DNA from: Cantharellus purpuraceus
Taxonomy: Eukaryota > Basidiomycota > Agaricomycetes > Cantharellales > Hydnaceae
Direction of reading: 5' to 3'
Assembly: GCA_025174535.1 (NCBI GenBank)
Contig: JALBUN010000023.1
Location: forward strand, 1,736,001 to 1,800,000
DNA length: 64,000 nt
The notes beneath the pieces were generated by a model. It had not been told where the DNA came from. It did not search any database and worked only from the letters and a program-made list of their open reading frames with translations. This document shows, piece by piece, positions 45,845-59,500 of the stretch; position 1 is the first letter of the stretch; each line of letters opens with the position of its first letter. Position numbers and translations under genes: made by a program.

Positions 45845-48817
45845 CTAGCCGAACACCCGTTTCTGCTTTAGCAACATCTCATCTCGAAGTAAGGAAATCC
45901 TGGGATCAAGTCGCGATGATAAGTCCGCGCTCGCTGAAGTCTCAGATGCCCGATCGAGCATTTCCCCTGCCTCTTTCAATACTCTTTTCCAAAGTATCTT
46001 TGATTGATCGCTCGGAGGGCCTGTGGTAGGGGCGTCCGCGTCTGTCTTGTCCGATGCTTCTGCTTCTTTAAGATGCAGAACTGCGAGCTCGAATAGAGCA
46101 AGTGCGCTGATCCACTTGGCTTCCACCTGATGCTTTGCGACGTCCAGTAAAAATGCGCGGGCTTCCGCAAAGTGGGATATGGACCGATGGACGACCCCGA
46201 CGAGGAGAGAACGAATGGCTAGTTCGTCGGGTGTGTCGAGGTCCACCATGTGCTTGTCATCTTTTGGACTGCTGACGTACGGTGTGTCGATCTTTACTGA
46301 AGGCGTGAGAGCGGTCCATTCGCGTATATGGGCTTTTGCTGATGACAGAGTGATGCGGTCGTGGATATTCCAAACTGAACAGGAAGTCAATAAGCCTAAA
46401 GAGACTAGCCAAAAGAGCACATACAGAGCCCCATTTCTACCAAAGCTTTTATCAGATGATTCCGCTGATGAAAGGTGTAAATTTACTAACCGTCTGCCAG
46501 GCTGATCCGGATGCTTGAAACGTAATCTGCGGTGGACCCTCTTCGTATCTGTTTCTGCTTGTAGAAAGCCACTAAAATACAATACCTCATGAACCATCAC
46601 CGTAACTAAACCCAGATGACTCACGCTTTTTACGAATATAAACTTCTGTGGGTAATTCGCGACCCCCTAGTGTCCGTTTGTCTAGTAGTTGAGGTATATG
46701 ATCCAGTAAAGCCTTTGCCTGCGCCAAGTTACCTAATGAAAGATAACATCCTAGAACACAAAGATATAGCGTCTATAACAGGGAAATCGTGACTTGTTGC
46801 GCCATTTCTTACCTGCAGCCATGAAGTGATACGTGACGTGGCTCCTGCGAAAGTAATATCGTAAACCAAGCAGCAAAATTGATACAACGAGAATAAATGA
46901 TTTCCCTACCAGCTATTCAACTCTGTCATCTTCATGAACATACCAGCAGATTCCTCATATCTTCGTTGTGCCAGTAATGTCCAAGCGAGTTCGAAGACTA
47001 GCTGTGCGATAATAAACCGCATGTGAATGTGAAAACCAAATGATCAGCGAATATAGCACACCAAGGCGTCAGCTTGGACAAAACTGTGAACGCGCCCTGG
47101 AGAAAGGCCAGCCTGTAGGACAGAAATTGCACCATCTGGGTCATAGGACATGCGTAAAATCTTTGCCTAGATGAAAATTGATATACAGCGGTTCGGCCCT
47201 GTCCAATTATTTGGTCTTACGCTATTCAAAATCCACAATGAGCCCAACGGATATTTGCTCTGTAACCTGTCGAAATGATAAGAAGTTGTTATTTGTAGCG
47301 CTGCGCACCTCACTTGTTCACAATAACCTTATATTGTTTTAATATGTGGGCTTCATCTGCCTGATAGCCAGACTAGGGCAAAATGTTAGGTCGGCAATAA
47401 GAAAGAGGAGATGGCCACGTGCCAATAAGAGTACTGAACCATGATACGTCATTAAAGTGAGCCTGATAAGCAATGATTTAGGTATTTTAGAGTGACTATT
47501 GGAATAAATGTCCGACTGACCCTGCAAATACGGCATGGACGTCATCTTTTGTGGCTGCTACGGAAAGAGCTTGGAGAGCCAGTCTGCGATCGGAATTGAA
47601 ACCAAAGAGACCTACGACCCCTCTTGATCAAACATGAGAGATGCAGGACTGAATATGTTTCTACGAGCAAACTCACTTGACCTTGGTGGGGAGCAGGGAG
47701 AGTACCAAGTTAAATAAACCATAGCCTTGTGTCGAGAATCAATCGTTTAGAAACTGACAGTGTTTAAAGTGCTTACCAAATGCTGCTCCGGCGATAATGA
47801 GTTCTTCAATTAAGCCATCCGGCTCCGTTGATATTGGGGTTGCGGCACGTGAACCTTGCTTTGAAGAGGATGGGCTCCAACGACTGAAGAGGCCTCCGCG
47901 ACTTGAAGGGGGCTGCGGGAGGGCAAGGGAAGTGGCAGAGCCACCGGATGGTTGTGGGACCTCGACGAACGAAAGTTGACGACTCGAGACTGGGGTCGAA
48001 GATGGCGTGGCAAATTTCTCGACACCATCAGGAAATGCAGTCTTGTAGATCCTATAGACTCAGCAAAAAAAATCCATTAACAAAATGAGACTGGAAAATT
48101 TGATGAAATAGAACACAGGTTGTGAACAGTGTTGCTCGGCCCTTACTTTGTGAATTTTGTATGCGCACTGTCTCTTCAAGATAAAGATAAGTGCACGTGC
48201 ATGGTCAACTCACACGAACCTGTTTAAAGAGTATCTAGACAGTGTATATATATAAATGTGAGCAGGGAGCGCCTAACAAGCGATACGTACAGGCATTGAA
48301 GGTAGCCAGTGTAACTCTCGCTGATCATATATATTACCAAGATGTGGTTGAGTGATACTGAACCCCTTACCTCAGAGCTTGAGTGAACGCTAACAAAAGG
48401 ATAGAATCTGCTTGTAGGACCTCGAAGTCTAATCCAGAGGAAAATCGTCGGGTTTGAGGTGTGGCCTTCGCTGCCTTGACCTCTCTCTTGGCTTTTGCTT
48501 CCGCCAGTGCTAAAAGGCGCGAGGCTTCGGCCATTAAACTGGTCTATGCTTACAAAATCAAATTATTTTTTTCAAACGCCCTACTCATCGATTGACGTGC
48601 CTCCATCCCAAGAGCAGCCTGCAAAAATACAACACAGCCAAGACCCAGTAAATGGAATGGGGAATCTTTAGAAGACACTGAAATTTCGCGTCATAGGGTA
48701 GTAACTTGAGTTCAGAGGCGTGTTTTACCCACAATGTGTCTTGGCTGCATCAAGGTCGTTTGAGAATACGAGGTCAAATCCTACGCTAGCGTGCTTGACG
48801 TCATCTTCTGCGGTCAT
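45845..48817 (-). CDS. IML2: IML2/TTC39 family tetratricopeptide protein
   Basis: Yeast Iml2 acts in lipid-droplet-linked clearance of cytosolic inclusion bodies. The start at 48817 gives [20 protein letters not shown], a further exon with AALGME, then [40 protein letters not shown], a Ser/Pro-rich linker, and the family hallmark [20 protein letters not shown]. The C-terminal exons carry TPR-like helices ([24 protein letters not shown]) and end [19 protein letters not shown], typical of the family. About 14 short introns are needed, and several middle exons (46650-47600) were followed only loosely. It diverges from GID5 over 167 bp. Confidence 0.82.
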
Positions 48818-48984
48818 AACTGGTATGTGGCTGGATGTGTATTATAGGTGTTAATATTACAGCTTCTGGCAGTGGCGTATAGTCGTGGGGAGAAATGCAC
48901 GCCACGGCTGATGTGTTACGTGACAGCGCCGACCCGTGACAGTGATGTGACAGAAGGTAAAGCGTGCTGGAGCACGTGATCATC
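48818..48984. promoter_or_regulatory. Bidirectional promoter between IML2 and GID5
   Basis: 167 bp between divergent ATGs. It contains two CACGTG-like E-box cores (near 48918 and 48974: ACGTGACA and GCACGTGATC) and no TATA box. Confidence 0.45.
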
Positions 48985-51732
48985 ATGAGCATGACTGCTA
49001 CACTTAATCTGGCATCTCTTAAAGCGATAAAGAATAGTATCATAGGGAATCCTTCTCGCAAAAGCGACCTCGCTCGGGATGGCTCAATATCGCTGTCAGT
49101 TTCTGGCAACTCCTTGTCTTTGGCTATGGACTGATCGTTGACGCCACTGCAAAGAATTGTTGAATATCTCAATAGTACTAGGCATGGCTCTCAATCTACT
49201 GGCAGCTGTGAGGAGAGTAAGATCGAAGCCGCCCATATCATATCATCCATGTCATACGGTGATGTTGCTTGTTCAAGTCAGGGTTGCGAGCCATTACTGA
49301 ACATCGTCTCAGGATCACAGGAGGCGCTAAAAAGCCTGTTGACGGCTCGTATCCACCATGTTCTGCTTTATTCTCTCTCTGGCGTTCAACCATCCGACTC
49401 TGATGGTCTGATCTCGGCCCTAGCGCGAGCTCTCAAAGCGTTCTCTACTTCCCTTGCAGATATCGTGGGACCCCCTTTATGGGGTTTACATGCGGAACAA
49501 GCGGAAATCAAGCAGGATGCCGTAACTGCACTTGAGGAATTGTTCCAAGCACGTTAGAGCATCAACGCTCTTCATTTCCCTGTTCTCATCTCGCATGCAT
49601 CAGGTATCTTCGCTGGATGTCTGGCTTCCTTTCCTCGTGTCGAGTTCTACTCAAGTCAGCATCTCTATTGCGTGGATATTGGCATCCTGTGTGCGAAATC
49701 AACGTCATAGAGACGCTGTGACACAATGGCTTCCTCCTGCCGACCGCTCAAAAGAAACCAAAGGCAAGAGAGGGTGGGAACGGCCTGACGTTGGAAATTC
49801 CAATGCTCCAGGACGAGGAGGTGGGTGGCTGGCTCGCAACCTTGGCGACCTTTATAAACGCAAAGATTTCAAGGTAATCATTTTCTGGCATATACGAGGT
49901 ATGGGCTCATGCTATGCAGGTGCAAGAGGCAGCCCTATCGGCCTTGGCAGCTTCTATCAAAGACACTCGCTCTGTTGTATCAGTACTCAGGCGTTCGGTC
50001 ACCGGTGGAGATGGTAGGAGATACATTGATTAAGAAAGTCACTCTCTGAATTGTCGCCAGCTTTAACACCTATAATAGCCCTCGTAAGGTCGCGCAATAT
50101 CGACGTGCAATTAGCTGCTTGTCTTTGGTGATTTTGATTACTGCTATGCAAGGTACTGTCTCACGTGACCGTTCTAGTGCTTCGCACATGGTCCGCGCCT
50201 CCCCTCCACCACCGCTAGGCCCTCACGGCTCACCACCTAATTATGATGGGTCACCCGCTCTAACAATCATCCATGTACTCAACGATCTCATTGGTTCTTC
50301 AATACCATCGTCAGCAAAAGTTAAGGCTTGTCATATCCTTGGTGAGCTGTGATTTTGGTTCGTGATCGTTCCTTTAACAGAAAGGTCACAGCGGCGTTGA
50401 CTAGAGATGAAAAAGAGATAGAGAAGATTGCTGTTGATGTCGGAGCCTTAAACAAAGTTACCTCGCTCGTGGTAGATATCACACCGAAAGACATATCTGG
50501 CTGGGAAGAAGATGAGCCAGAAGCAACCGCGCGGCTGCGAGAGGTAAATCAACAATATTTGTATGAATGCATGTCTCATTAAGGACCAGGCTTTGCTGAC
50601 GGTCACAGCGACTCTCACTCTCCACTGGGATGGTGTTCGACGCGACTTGAGCTCCCAGGCTTTCTTTCTTTGCATACACGTATGCATGTCGCATCCCAGC
50701 GTGGGGGTGCGCTATGCTGCATGCCAATGTGCCCGAGCCCTTTGTCGCTCCGTCAGTGTGTTAAGAACGAGCGTAGTGGATTCGGGCATCGGGAAAATTC
50801 TGTTCGAAATCACCAAGAACCCGGACGAAGACATCAGAGTGAAGGTCGCAGCTATGGCAGGAATTTGCAACCTGCTCAACGATTTCTCACCTATGCGACA
50901 GGTATGTGAATCTGAGAAACTACTCCTGATAACCCTTTGACCGTCATTTCTGTTGTAGGTACTAACCGAGCAGGGTGTGATCTCAACAATTGTTCGGCTA
51001 GTCCATTCGGAAGATAAAGCTATGAGGCTAAACGCTTTGTGGGCTATTAAGAATGCTCTGTTCAATGCAATACCAAAGGATAGACACATGATCATTGAGG
51101 AACTTGGATGGGATTATCTTGCAGCGTGCGGTGACTTTTGATCTATGTGTTGGACGAATATTGACCAATGGTGAGCAGCCTTTTGCTTGATTATGACGAA
51201 GAGCTTCGAGAGCAAGCGGTCAGCGTGGTGCGAAATTTAGCGGATAATGACTCGGATTTTGTATTCGAGGGACTTGGCGTGGACCGCTTAGCCGTCTCCC
51301 TAGAGCCAACGTTGATATCACCAAATGAGAACATTGTTACTCAGGTGTGTGCTCCCCTTCGTGCAACTACTCAGGCTAATTATTATGTAGGGACTGTGGG
51401 CAATAGCTAACTTGAGCAGTGGATCACTTGAATCTCTCAAAACTCTTCTTGCGCGTCTCAAATTTCCGGAAGCTATTCAAAATAGTCTGCACCACCCAAA
51501 AGTTGAAGTGCGACGGGCCGCAACTTCTTGTATCTATAAATTGGTACGGCGGAACGCTCGCGAGCTTATGGATTCTAAGATTGAAACTACACTGAGAAAC
51601 ATGATGGGGGGATCCAGGACGCTCTCAGGCAGCAGTGAACTTCAAATGGGGTATGAAAGCGATAGAGAGATTGCAGAAAAAGTGAAGAGGACGTTAGCTG
51701 TTATTGAGGGAAACAAGATGTTGGTTGACTAA
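48985..51732 (+). CDS. GID5: Armadillo-repeat subunit of the GID/CTLH ubiquitin ligase
   Basis: Homologue of yeast Vid28/Gid5 and human ARMC8, the scaffold that holds the substrate receptor in the GID E3 ligase, which degrades gluconeogenic enzymes in yeast. The start at 48985 (MSMTATLNLASLKAIKNSII) joins by an intron to IVEYLNSTRHGS. Armadillo-like repeats follow: ESKIEAAHIISSMSYGD, EIKQDAVTALEELFQ, VQEAALSALAASIKD, SAKVKACHILGEL, CMSHPSVGVRYAACQCARAL, DEDIRVKVAAMAGICNLLND, DKAMRLNALWAIKNALFN, ELREQAVSVVRNLAD, GLWAIANLSSG and PKVEVRRAATSCIYKLVRRN. The C-terminus ends EGNKMLVD. About ten introns. The repeat order and length agree with ARMC8. Confidence 0.9.
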
Positions 51733-51919
51733 TTATCCTCTGTTTTACCATGTATGCTGTATTAAAGTCACGACGATAAACTATTGCTGAACATTATAAT
51801 ATTACTCAAGTAACAGAAACAAGATAAAACGTTGACTTTCTTGGAAGTAAACAAGCCACATTGAAACTCCGCCACCAGTTAGCCACCGCGACTTTCCTCT
51901 GACCTTTTCACCACGAAAG

Positions 51920-53257
51920 ATGGCCAGCTTCATTGGGTAAGAGAATGTGAATTATCTTACAAACACTAACTCTTCGAGCTAGTAAAACTATATCTCTCTT
52001 GTCTCATTCAGACATCCGTTACCGCGGCATCTTACATAGCATTGACGCAACCCAGTCTACCATCCAGCTCTCGAATGGTGTGTCAATCATTCCTTTGCAC
52101 ATATACGGAGTGGATCCTGTAACAACCCCATAGTATATTCTTTGGGAACCGAGTCGCGTCGACCACCCGCGGAATATATACCCCCACAAGACACACCTTA
52201 CGAATTCATCTTGTTTCGCGCGCAGGAAGTGAAAGACCTTAACGTTGAGACTCAACCTATGCCAGTTCCCCAGCAGAGGAATGTTCGCGATGACCCAGCC
52301 ATAATAGGGGTAAGTGTTTATCATGGTGTTCCTCTGGTGTGCATCACTCGATGAGATAATCGAACTGCAATGTCGACGATTCAAGATTGCAACTAACTGA
52401 GCTTCCTTTGTTAAAATGTGCATGTAATAAGGTTACTAATTATGACTCGAAAGGTCTCACAAGGGGCACCAGCTTCACAGTCATATGGTACTTATCCCAA
52501 CCAGTACCCGGCAAGGACGACATTATCTTCACAAGCGACTACGACGGCGCCAGAGCAGGCACCAGGTCCTGCGAGTACCTCCCAATCGAATAAACGCCGT
52601 GAAGCAAATGGACGTCCTGCGCAAGCTCCGAATCCAAATGCTGTCCGTTCCGCAGCTGCGTCTCTCGAGAACGTCGAACGTGCTATGGGGGATCTTCGTG
52701 TTGGGGATGGTTCTCGGAATGGCAGGCGTGTCAACGCGTCCAATGGAGAGGAGATACAAGCAGGTAACATCCACGTGCCTGCGGCAGATTTCGACTTTGC
52801 AAGCTCGAACGCAAAGTTCGACAAAGCCGCATTGGCAAAGCCTGATTCGGATTCAGACTCGTCGGAGTCAGACTCAGAGAGTGGAAATGATGATGTGAAG
52901 ACGAATCCGTCGGATTCGGATGCCGAAAGAAAGAAGGAGAAGGACAGAAAGGAGAAAGAGAAACCCAAAGCGAAGGAGACGGCATATAATCCTTCCAAGT
53001 CATTCTTTGACTCTTTGACACCTAACTCGATAGGAAATGGCAAGGGCGGGGCACAAGCACAGCGTGGTAATGGTGGCAGGGGTAGAGGACGCGGCTATGG
53101 ACGTAGCAGAAGAGAAGAAGAAGCGCAACGTAACCTCATGACCTTTGGGGAAACCACGCCTCCTTCTTATGCGTCTGGTTGGGCCGGGAGGAGGGGTGGT
53201 CCTAGGAGAGGTGGATATGCTTCTCAGGGAATCGTATCAAATGGGCGACCTGGCTAA
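51920..53257 (+). CDS. SCD6: LSm14/SCD6-type mRNA granule protein
   Basis: Translation repressor and P-body component that binds eIF4G and the decapping machinery. The N-terminal LSm14 domain is MASFIGKTISL, DIRYRGILHSIDATQSTIQL, VYSLGTESR and YEFILFRAQEVKDLNVE. The middle is long and disordered, with the FDF box FDFASSNAKFDK, a Ser/Asp acidic run, the FFD box YNPSKSFFDSL, a TFG-like TFGET segment and RGG-type C-terminal repeats (GGRGRGRGYGRSRR, GRRGGPRRGGY). Four or so introns; the first two, after FIG and after QLSN, keep frame with standard sites. All modules of the family are present. Confidence 0.95.
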
Positions 53258-53497
53258 GTCCTACTGCCTTCGTTCTCTCCGTGCGCACTATCGTTATGTT
53301 GATGAGTGGTCGAGGATCGCGAAATTACTATTTCAGTTTGTGCTTGTGACCTTTCGAACGCAACGATGTATGATATTTGTCAGGCACCGCTCGAGAGACA
53401 ATCGACAAGCTGCATTTCGAGTCGAAGAACTACCTGCTCACAATTAGCTGATGACTCCAAAGTCATAATAGTTTAAATCCATTATAGCTATTGTATT

Positions 53498-54553
53498 CTA
53501 TGCGTCACGTAGATGCAATATGACCCCGTCGTCACAGACGATCTTGGATCGAACTTCATAGCATCAAATGACATTAATAAACTGTTTGAAATAATGGAAG
53601 CGACAATCTCACGTATTGTAAAAGGCTGCCCTTTCTCCTCTCGGACGCTTGTGAAGTAAACGGTGCCCGTGCCTGAAATACTAAGAGATTATGACCAATC
53701 AAGAAGTAGCGTGCCAACCTTTGGAACCTTTAACTCTAAAACTTACATCTACATTTCCCTGTAATAAGTTAATCTAAGGCACACTGTGAGCAAGTTCCAG
53801 TGCAGCGAATTAGTACACAAACCGCTCCATCTATCCAGGGCTCTCCTCCTAGCCACCACTGCCCCTCAAGGTCAGCGTCATCCCCTAATGTCTGCCTGAC
53901 TCTCTCATTTGATCTCAAGTTGAAAGATAATTGACGGACGACGGAGCTCGAGAGTCGTTCCATGTTGGTAGCATAGATGATGAAAGCGCCCCATGCTGAC
54001 AAGCCCAGCGCGGCCAATGCAGCAATGAGAGGTAGACTAGACTGGATATTGGGAAACAAGATGTTGAAGAGGCTAAGGAAAGTATCTGCCTCGATGCGCA
54101 GGTAAACTTTACCTTTAACTCAGGGAGTTCACGTTTCCGCTGCGGGCGAGTGTAGTATTCGCGTGGCTTCGACGGGCTGTCGAATATGCGTGCATGAACG
54201 TTCTCGGGATGAGGAACAGAGCTCAAAGGTGCAGGACCAGTGGAGGCAACGGAATTAGAAGTGCTGGATCTAACTTGTCGCGATGAATGCGAGCCTAGTC
54301 GACGTCGAGCATTGTAATAATCGCTGAGGGAATGTGCGGAACGTGCGGAACGCCGTGTGAGGTTTTCGCTGGGTTGTGAGGGTGCGTCAAAGACTACCAG
54401 GGAGGGCTCGTGCGTCGAGCGGTGTAATTGGTGAATATGAGGTGTGGTAGTGCTTGACGAGGCTGTAGAAGCACCTGCAGTTGATGAGGAAAATCTGGTA
54501 AAAAGTCTATGCGTGTGTAATAAGAATGTAGACAGTCGAGGAATATGGCCCAT
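53498..54553 (-). CDS. COA1: Cytochrome c oxidase assembly factor COA1
   Basis: Mitochondrial inner-membrane protein that helps Cox1 maturation. The start at 54553 gives a presequence (MGHIPRLSTFLLHTHRLFTRF), a Ser/Thr/Arg-rich segment, YYTRPQRKRELPELK, a membrane helix (LPLIAALAALGLSAWGAFI) and ATNMERLSSSVVRQLSFNLR, then EGQWWLGGEPWIDGA. Three more exons were found by following frame: GNVDVSFRVKGSK, GTVYFTSVREEKGQPFTI and SKIVCDDGVILHLRDA to the stop at 53498-53500, matching the COA1/TIM21 fold's end. The last intron is best placed from a GTGAGA donor to an ATGAAG acceptor. Without these exons the protein would look truncated. Confidence 0.87.
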
Positions 54554-54727
54554 TTTGGTGGGGCTTGCGCAAAAGACAGCTTATCAGCCTTTTAACTGAG
54601 GTGGCCCGATGTGGCGCGGCTGAAGTGTGAAGAAACTCCGATAATTCAAAGACAGTGCACAATCTGAGCGATAACATTATATATCTAACTATCACAATCG
54701 CAGAAGTTTTTAGCTACTCAAAGCTGT

Positions 54728-56372
54728 CTAGTAGTGATGAATCTGGAAATGCCAAGTTAGTTAGTTTATCCAATATCACCATGACTATAAACACACCTCC
54801 TCGCGCTCTCTACCCCTCATAAAAGGTGGTTCTGTACCAGCATAATATATATCAGTCCACAAGTCTTTTGGTAGGGGCTCAGGGGAAGCCTTCGCTGCTT
54901 CAACGGCCTGGTCAACTTCGACTTTAGCGTCTCTCTCGATACGCTATATAGAACATTAATTTATTAGTTGGAAGTGTACAATCCCACAAGGAAAACAAAC
55001 CTTCAGCTCCTCCTCTGTGGCTAGACCCCATTCTTCGATGTAACGCTGAAGACCACGGATTGGATCCTGGGTACTCCTCATCCTCTGGATCTCCTCGCGC
55101 GTTCGATAAGTAGTTCCAGGGTCGGACATCCTGAAGATGAATGTAGCCAAACCACAGCATAAAAATTATAGTGCCCGCATACTCACGAATGACCACCGTA
55201 ACGGTATGTAACAAATTCTAGTAGGAGCGGTCCTCTACCCTGGCGGACCCATTCCTTGGCGTATTTGACAGCCTGATGAGAGGCGACAATATCCATACCG
55301 TTTACCTAAAACAAGAGTCGGCGATTTCACTTTGACAAACTAGGAGTATACCACGCACCTGGATGCCGGGAATCTGATCGCCACGGGTGAAGTACTGCGT
55401 ATTGGATGAGCTTCGTTCTGCAGATGTCCCCATTCCGTATTTGTTGTTTTCGCAGACAAAGATGCAAGGCAGATTCCAGAGCTTAGCCTGAACAAACAGT
55501 TTGATTTGAATTCGACCAATGATCCAGGGACGTCCCTCACCATATTAAATGCCTCAAACACTTGCCCTTGATTGCTGGCACCATCTCCATACAGTGTGAA
55601 CGTTGCAACATCATTGCGACCAAGATACTTTTGTGCGAAAGCCAATCCAGCGCCGACAGGCACTTGCGCACCAACAATACCATTGCCTCCAAAGAAGGAT
55701 GGGGTGAATATATGCATTGAGCCACCCTTCCCATGAGACATTCCACCTTGGCGACCTGAAAATAGGTATTAGGTCAAGGCATATCTTGGGGCAACGGGAG
55801 TCTGTCACCTACCTAGGAGCTCTGAGATAACACCCTTGATTGTGCCACCACGAAGTACCGCAAAGGGATGGCAACGGTAGGCAGTAATGACCCGGTCCTC
55901 CGGTGTTATTGCAGACTCGAGGCCGACAGATACCGCTTCCTGAATAGTACGTACAACGTTTAGCTTCGAGTAAATTAGATCGCGGGAATCGCACACACCT
56001 GACCTATAGCAAGGTGGCAGAATCCCCTAATGAGTTTGGCTTTGTAGAGAGCATCTGCAGCCATCTCCATCCGTCTCATAGTGTTCATCTGTGAGTACCA
56101 TTTGAGCAGGCCATCTTTGGTGACTTCGACATCCAATTCAGGTATATCGCACTTGAATGAATGGAAGGAATCTTCGTGAAGTGTTACTTTGAACGGTTGC
56201 GAATGGTCGGTTGGGGGTTCCGTGAGTTTTGTGCTATCAGCAGCAGTCTGCAGGCCACGAACGAGAGGCTGGTCCAAACAGCAACTTCTTGAGAAATTAA
56301 TTATTGAGCGAAGTAGATACTTACAAGCCTCTGCAAAAGTTTCGTGTTAGGGATCCTGGTCAAGGAGGCCAT
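54728..56372 (-). CDS. PDA1: Pyruvate dehydrogenase E1 component, alpha subunit
   Basis: Thiamine-diphosphate enzyme of the mitochondrial pyruvate dehydrogenase complex. The start at 56372 gives a basic presequence ([16 protein letters not shown]) joined over an intron with a CCAG acceptor to [15 protein letters not shown]. Then [92 protein letters not shown], the ThDP motif [32 protein letters not shown], and the phosphorylation loop [20 protein letters not shown] with the conserved first Ser. The C-terminus is [12 protein letters not shown], reached by a small last intron. Eight or so introns. All catalytic parts are present. Confidence 0.96.
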
Positions 56373-56518
56373 GGAGAGTAAAGTAGGACGATTTCTTATT
56401 TTAGCAAGCGCTGGAAACTTATCCTATGGTGGTCGAGCGCCCAACGATCGTCCAGCGACCTGGCGAAACGCGCAGCAGCTAACCTGGCTTCTACAAAATA
56501 TAGATAACATGGCTGCAC
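56373..56518. promoter_or_regulatory. Bidirectional promoter between PDA1 and VPS11
   Basis: 146 bp between divergent start codons, without a TATA box. Confidence 0.4.
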
Positions 56519-59500
56519 CTATGGCTGCACCTCCAGCGGTGAGAACCGCAACGAACTTGGGCATACATGTCATACATATTCATAAAGACCTCAGTGGCGC
56601 CAGTTCTCCTTCTTTACCATCGCTCCAGTCAGGGACGCTCATGACCTTGCAAGCTCACCAGACATCTTTAAGGTGAGTGAGTTTGCCGTTTGCCATTTCT
56701 TGCGTACTCAGCTTATAATCTTTCCAAGACTCCTACCGAAATAGCCGCAACAGCATCTTCTTCTGTTGGACTTTTGGTGACCGACATTCATGGCAGTCTT
56801 CATTCACTCAACAGGGACTTTGAACCTACGCGAAGTTGGATTGCCCATGTGGGCGGACGGGTCACTCATATGATTTCCCGCAAAAACATCCTGGTCACGT
56901 TGGGGGTAGGCCTGTCACTTGTTAATATTAGACGTATATCCATCGTAGTCAATTCTCAGGAAGAAGAGTCTAGTAGGATGCCCCTGCTCAAGATCTGGGA
57001 CCTTGAAAAAAATGATAAAAGGTCGGGTGCTCCTGTGCTTCTGCGATCAGTTAAAGTACAGCATGGCAATCGTCCTCATCCAGTACGCCTGAATAGACAT
57101 GCTCCAGTTAAACCCGCTAACACCCTACCAAAGGTGTCCACCATCGCATTGTCAAACACCTTGGCACATCTGGCTATTGGCCTTGCTGATGGGACTGTCC
57201 TTCTTTACAGACACTTCTCCTCGTCTCTGCAACCCGGATCCTCCCTCACATCGCTCCCGAAGCCACGCGTCATCCATGAATCACCTACAGAGCCTATTAC
57301 TGGCCTCGGCTTTCGCGAAGCCAGTGACGACGTTCCACATATATATCTATTCATCGTCACCACAAATCGTACCCTTACTTACCTGGCTTCAGCCAAAGGC
57401 AGCGGTGCTGCCAGTGCCACCGCGGTGGATGAGGTGGGCTGTGGGCTTGGGTGTGCGACCATGGATTGGCAAGGGAGGGAAATGATTGTTGCCAGAGATG
57501 AAGCACTCTATCTCTGCGGGACGGATGGCCGTGGTGCATGCTATGCTTTCGAAGGTGTATTCCATTTTCGCCAAAGCGAGTGGACTTTGTTCACAGTGTA
57601 TTTCAGGTCATAAATCATTTGTACAATCTCACCTCAATTATTTGGTGATCGTGTCGCCTCCAATGGCCGTCTCAGCATCTCATGCATCAGCTACCGTTCG
57701 CCATCTTGCTGCACGTAGCACAACAAGTGCCGACATTACAAAGGTCACTGTCTTTGACGTCGAAAACAAATTTGTTGCATATTCAGGGACATTTACGGAA
57801 GGTGTCAAAGACGTTTTTTGTGAGTGGAGGCAGATTTTTGTTCTATCTAGTGACGGCAATGTGAGTGGGTTACACACCATAACGTGTCGCTGAAATCAAC
57901 CCGGTCGACCAGTTATTTCGCTTGCAAGAGCAGCCTACGACAACTAAATTAGATATACTCTTCCAAAAGTCTCTGTATGTGCTTGCCATCAACCTTGCAC
58001 GAACACAGAGCCTAGACGAGGCCTCCATAGCGGACATTCATAGACGTTATGGAGATCATCTATATCTCAAAGGTGACTATGATGGTGCCATGCAACAATT
58101 TATTAAAACTCTAGGGCACTTGCAACCCAGCTACGTGATCCGCAAGGTACTGTTCATGGTTGTGTTAACAATCTAGACTCACTCGCAGTGACCTTAGTTT
58201 CTGGATGCACAACGTATCCATAACCTCACCACTTACCTCCAAGAGCTGCATTCTTTAGGCATTGCTAATTCGGACCATACAACACTTCTGCTTAACACAT
58301 ATACAAAACTAAAGGATGTTTCCAGGCTGGATAGTTTCATCAAGGCCGAATCGCATCGGCCCATGTCGGTGGATAAGGATGAACTCCCCTTTGACCTCGA
58401 GACTGCCATTAGGGTGTGCCGGCAAGCTGGGTATTTCGAGCATGCTTCGTATCTAGCCAAAAAATACGAACGTCATGAGGACTACCTACGGATCCAGATT
58501 GAAGACGCAGAGAATTATCAAGATGCGTTAAGCTATGTCCGAAGTCTTGGCTCAGAGTCGGTAGGTTTATTCTGCTTGCTGATGAGACAGAGCTTCATTT
58601 GTTTATCGTTTAGGCGCAAGGCATCTTGATCAAATACGGGAGATCATTACTCTCGCATTTACTGGACGAAACGACGATATTGTTGGTTGATATATGTGCA
58701 GGTGCTCCCATTCTTTCGTCCTTTGAACAAGAGGAAACACCCTCAGCGCCTACACCCAAGGCAACGACTGGCCCTTCTTACTTGTCCTACCTCGCTCTCA
58801 CACGTGGAAACCCCGCCCTTGGTGGCAGCAGTGAGACACCTTCGTCGCCAACTACTGTAACACAGACAACAATGCAACCCAGCGGTCGATCCGATTCCCC
58901 CGCTCACCAAGACTCCGTTCAAGAAGGGTCCAAAACCAATTCCCCACGACCATCGGTGATCACAGCGCGGCTGCTGCTACCCATCAAACGCCCGTCGCCC
59001 CAATTATATTTTGCTCACTTTGTAGACCATCCAATGCATTTTGTCCAGTTCCTCGAGGCGGTTGCGCTGAGACGATGGGGTCAGAGTGTAGACGAGACGT
59101 TAGGAACTGCTCCTTCAGGCCACACAGAACACTTGGATGACAAGAGCGAGCAGACAGCTGTTTGGAACACACTCATGGAACTTTATCTTTCAATTGCTGC
59201 TAGCAAAGACTCCGAAGAGACGCGAGAAGCATATGCCTTGCGTGGAAAAGTTGTTCGACTGCTGCAAAATAGCCGTTTGCCATATGATCCGACTCATGCA
59301 CTCATTGTATGTTCAACACATGCATTCACATCTGGACTTGTGTTGCTGTGGGAAAAGCTGGGTATGTATGAGGATGTGTTGCGATTCTGGATGGACAAAG
59401 ACAAGGGGGGCAGCGATCAGGAGGCATCTACCCAGGTGCTCCGCCATCTTACAATATATGGACCTACTCACCCCCACCTCTATCCACTGGTTTTACGGTT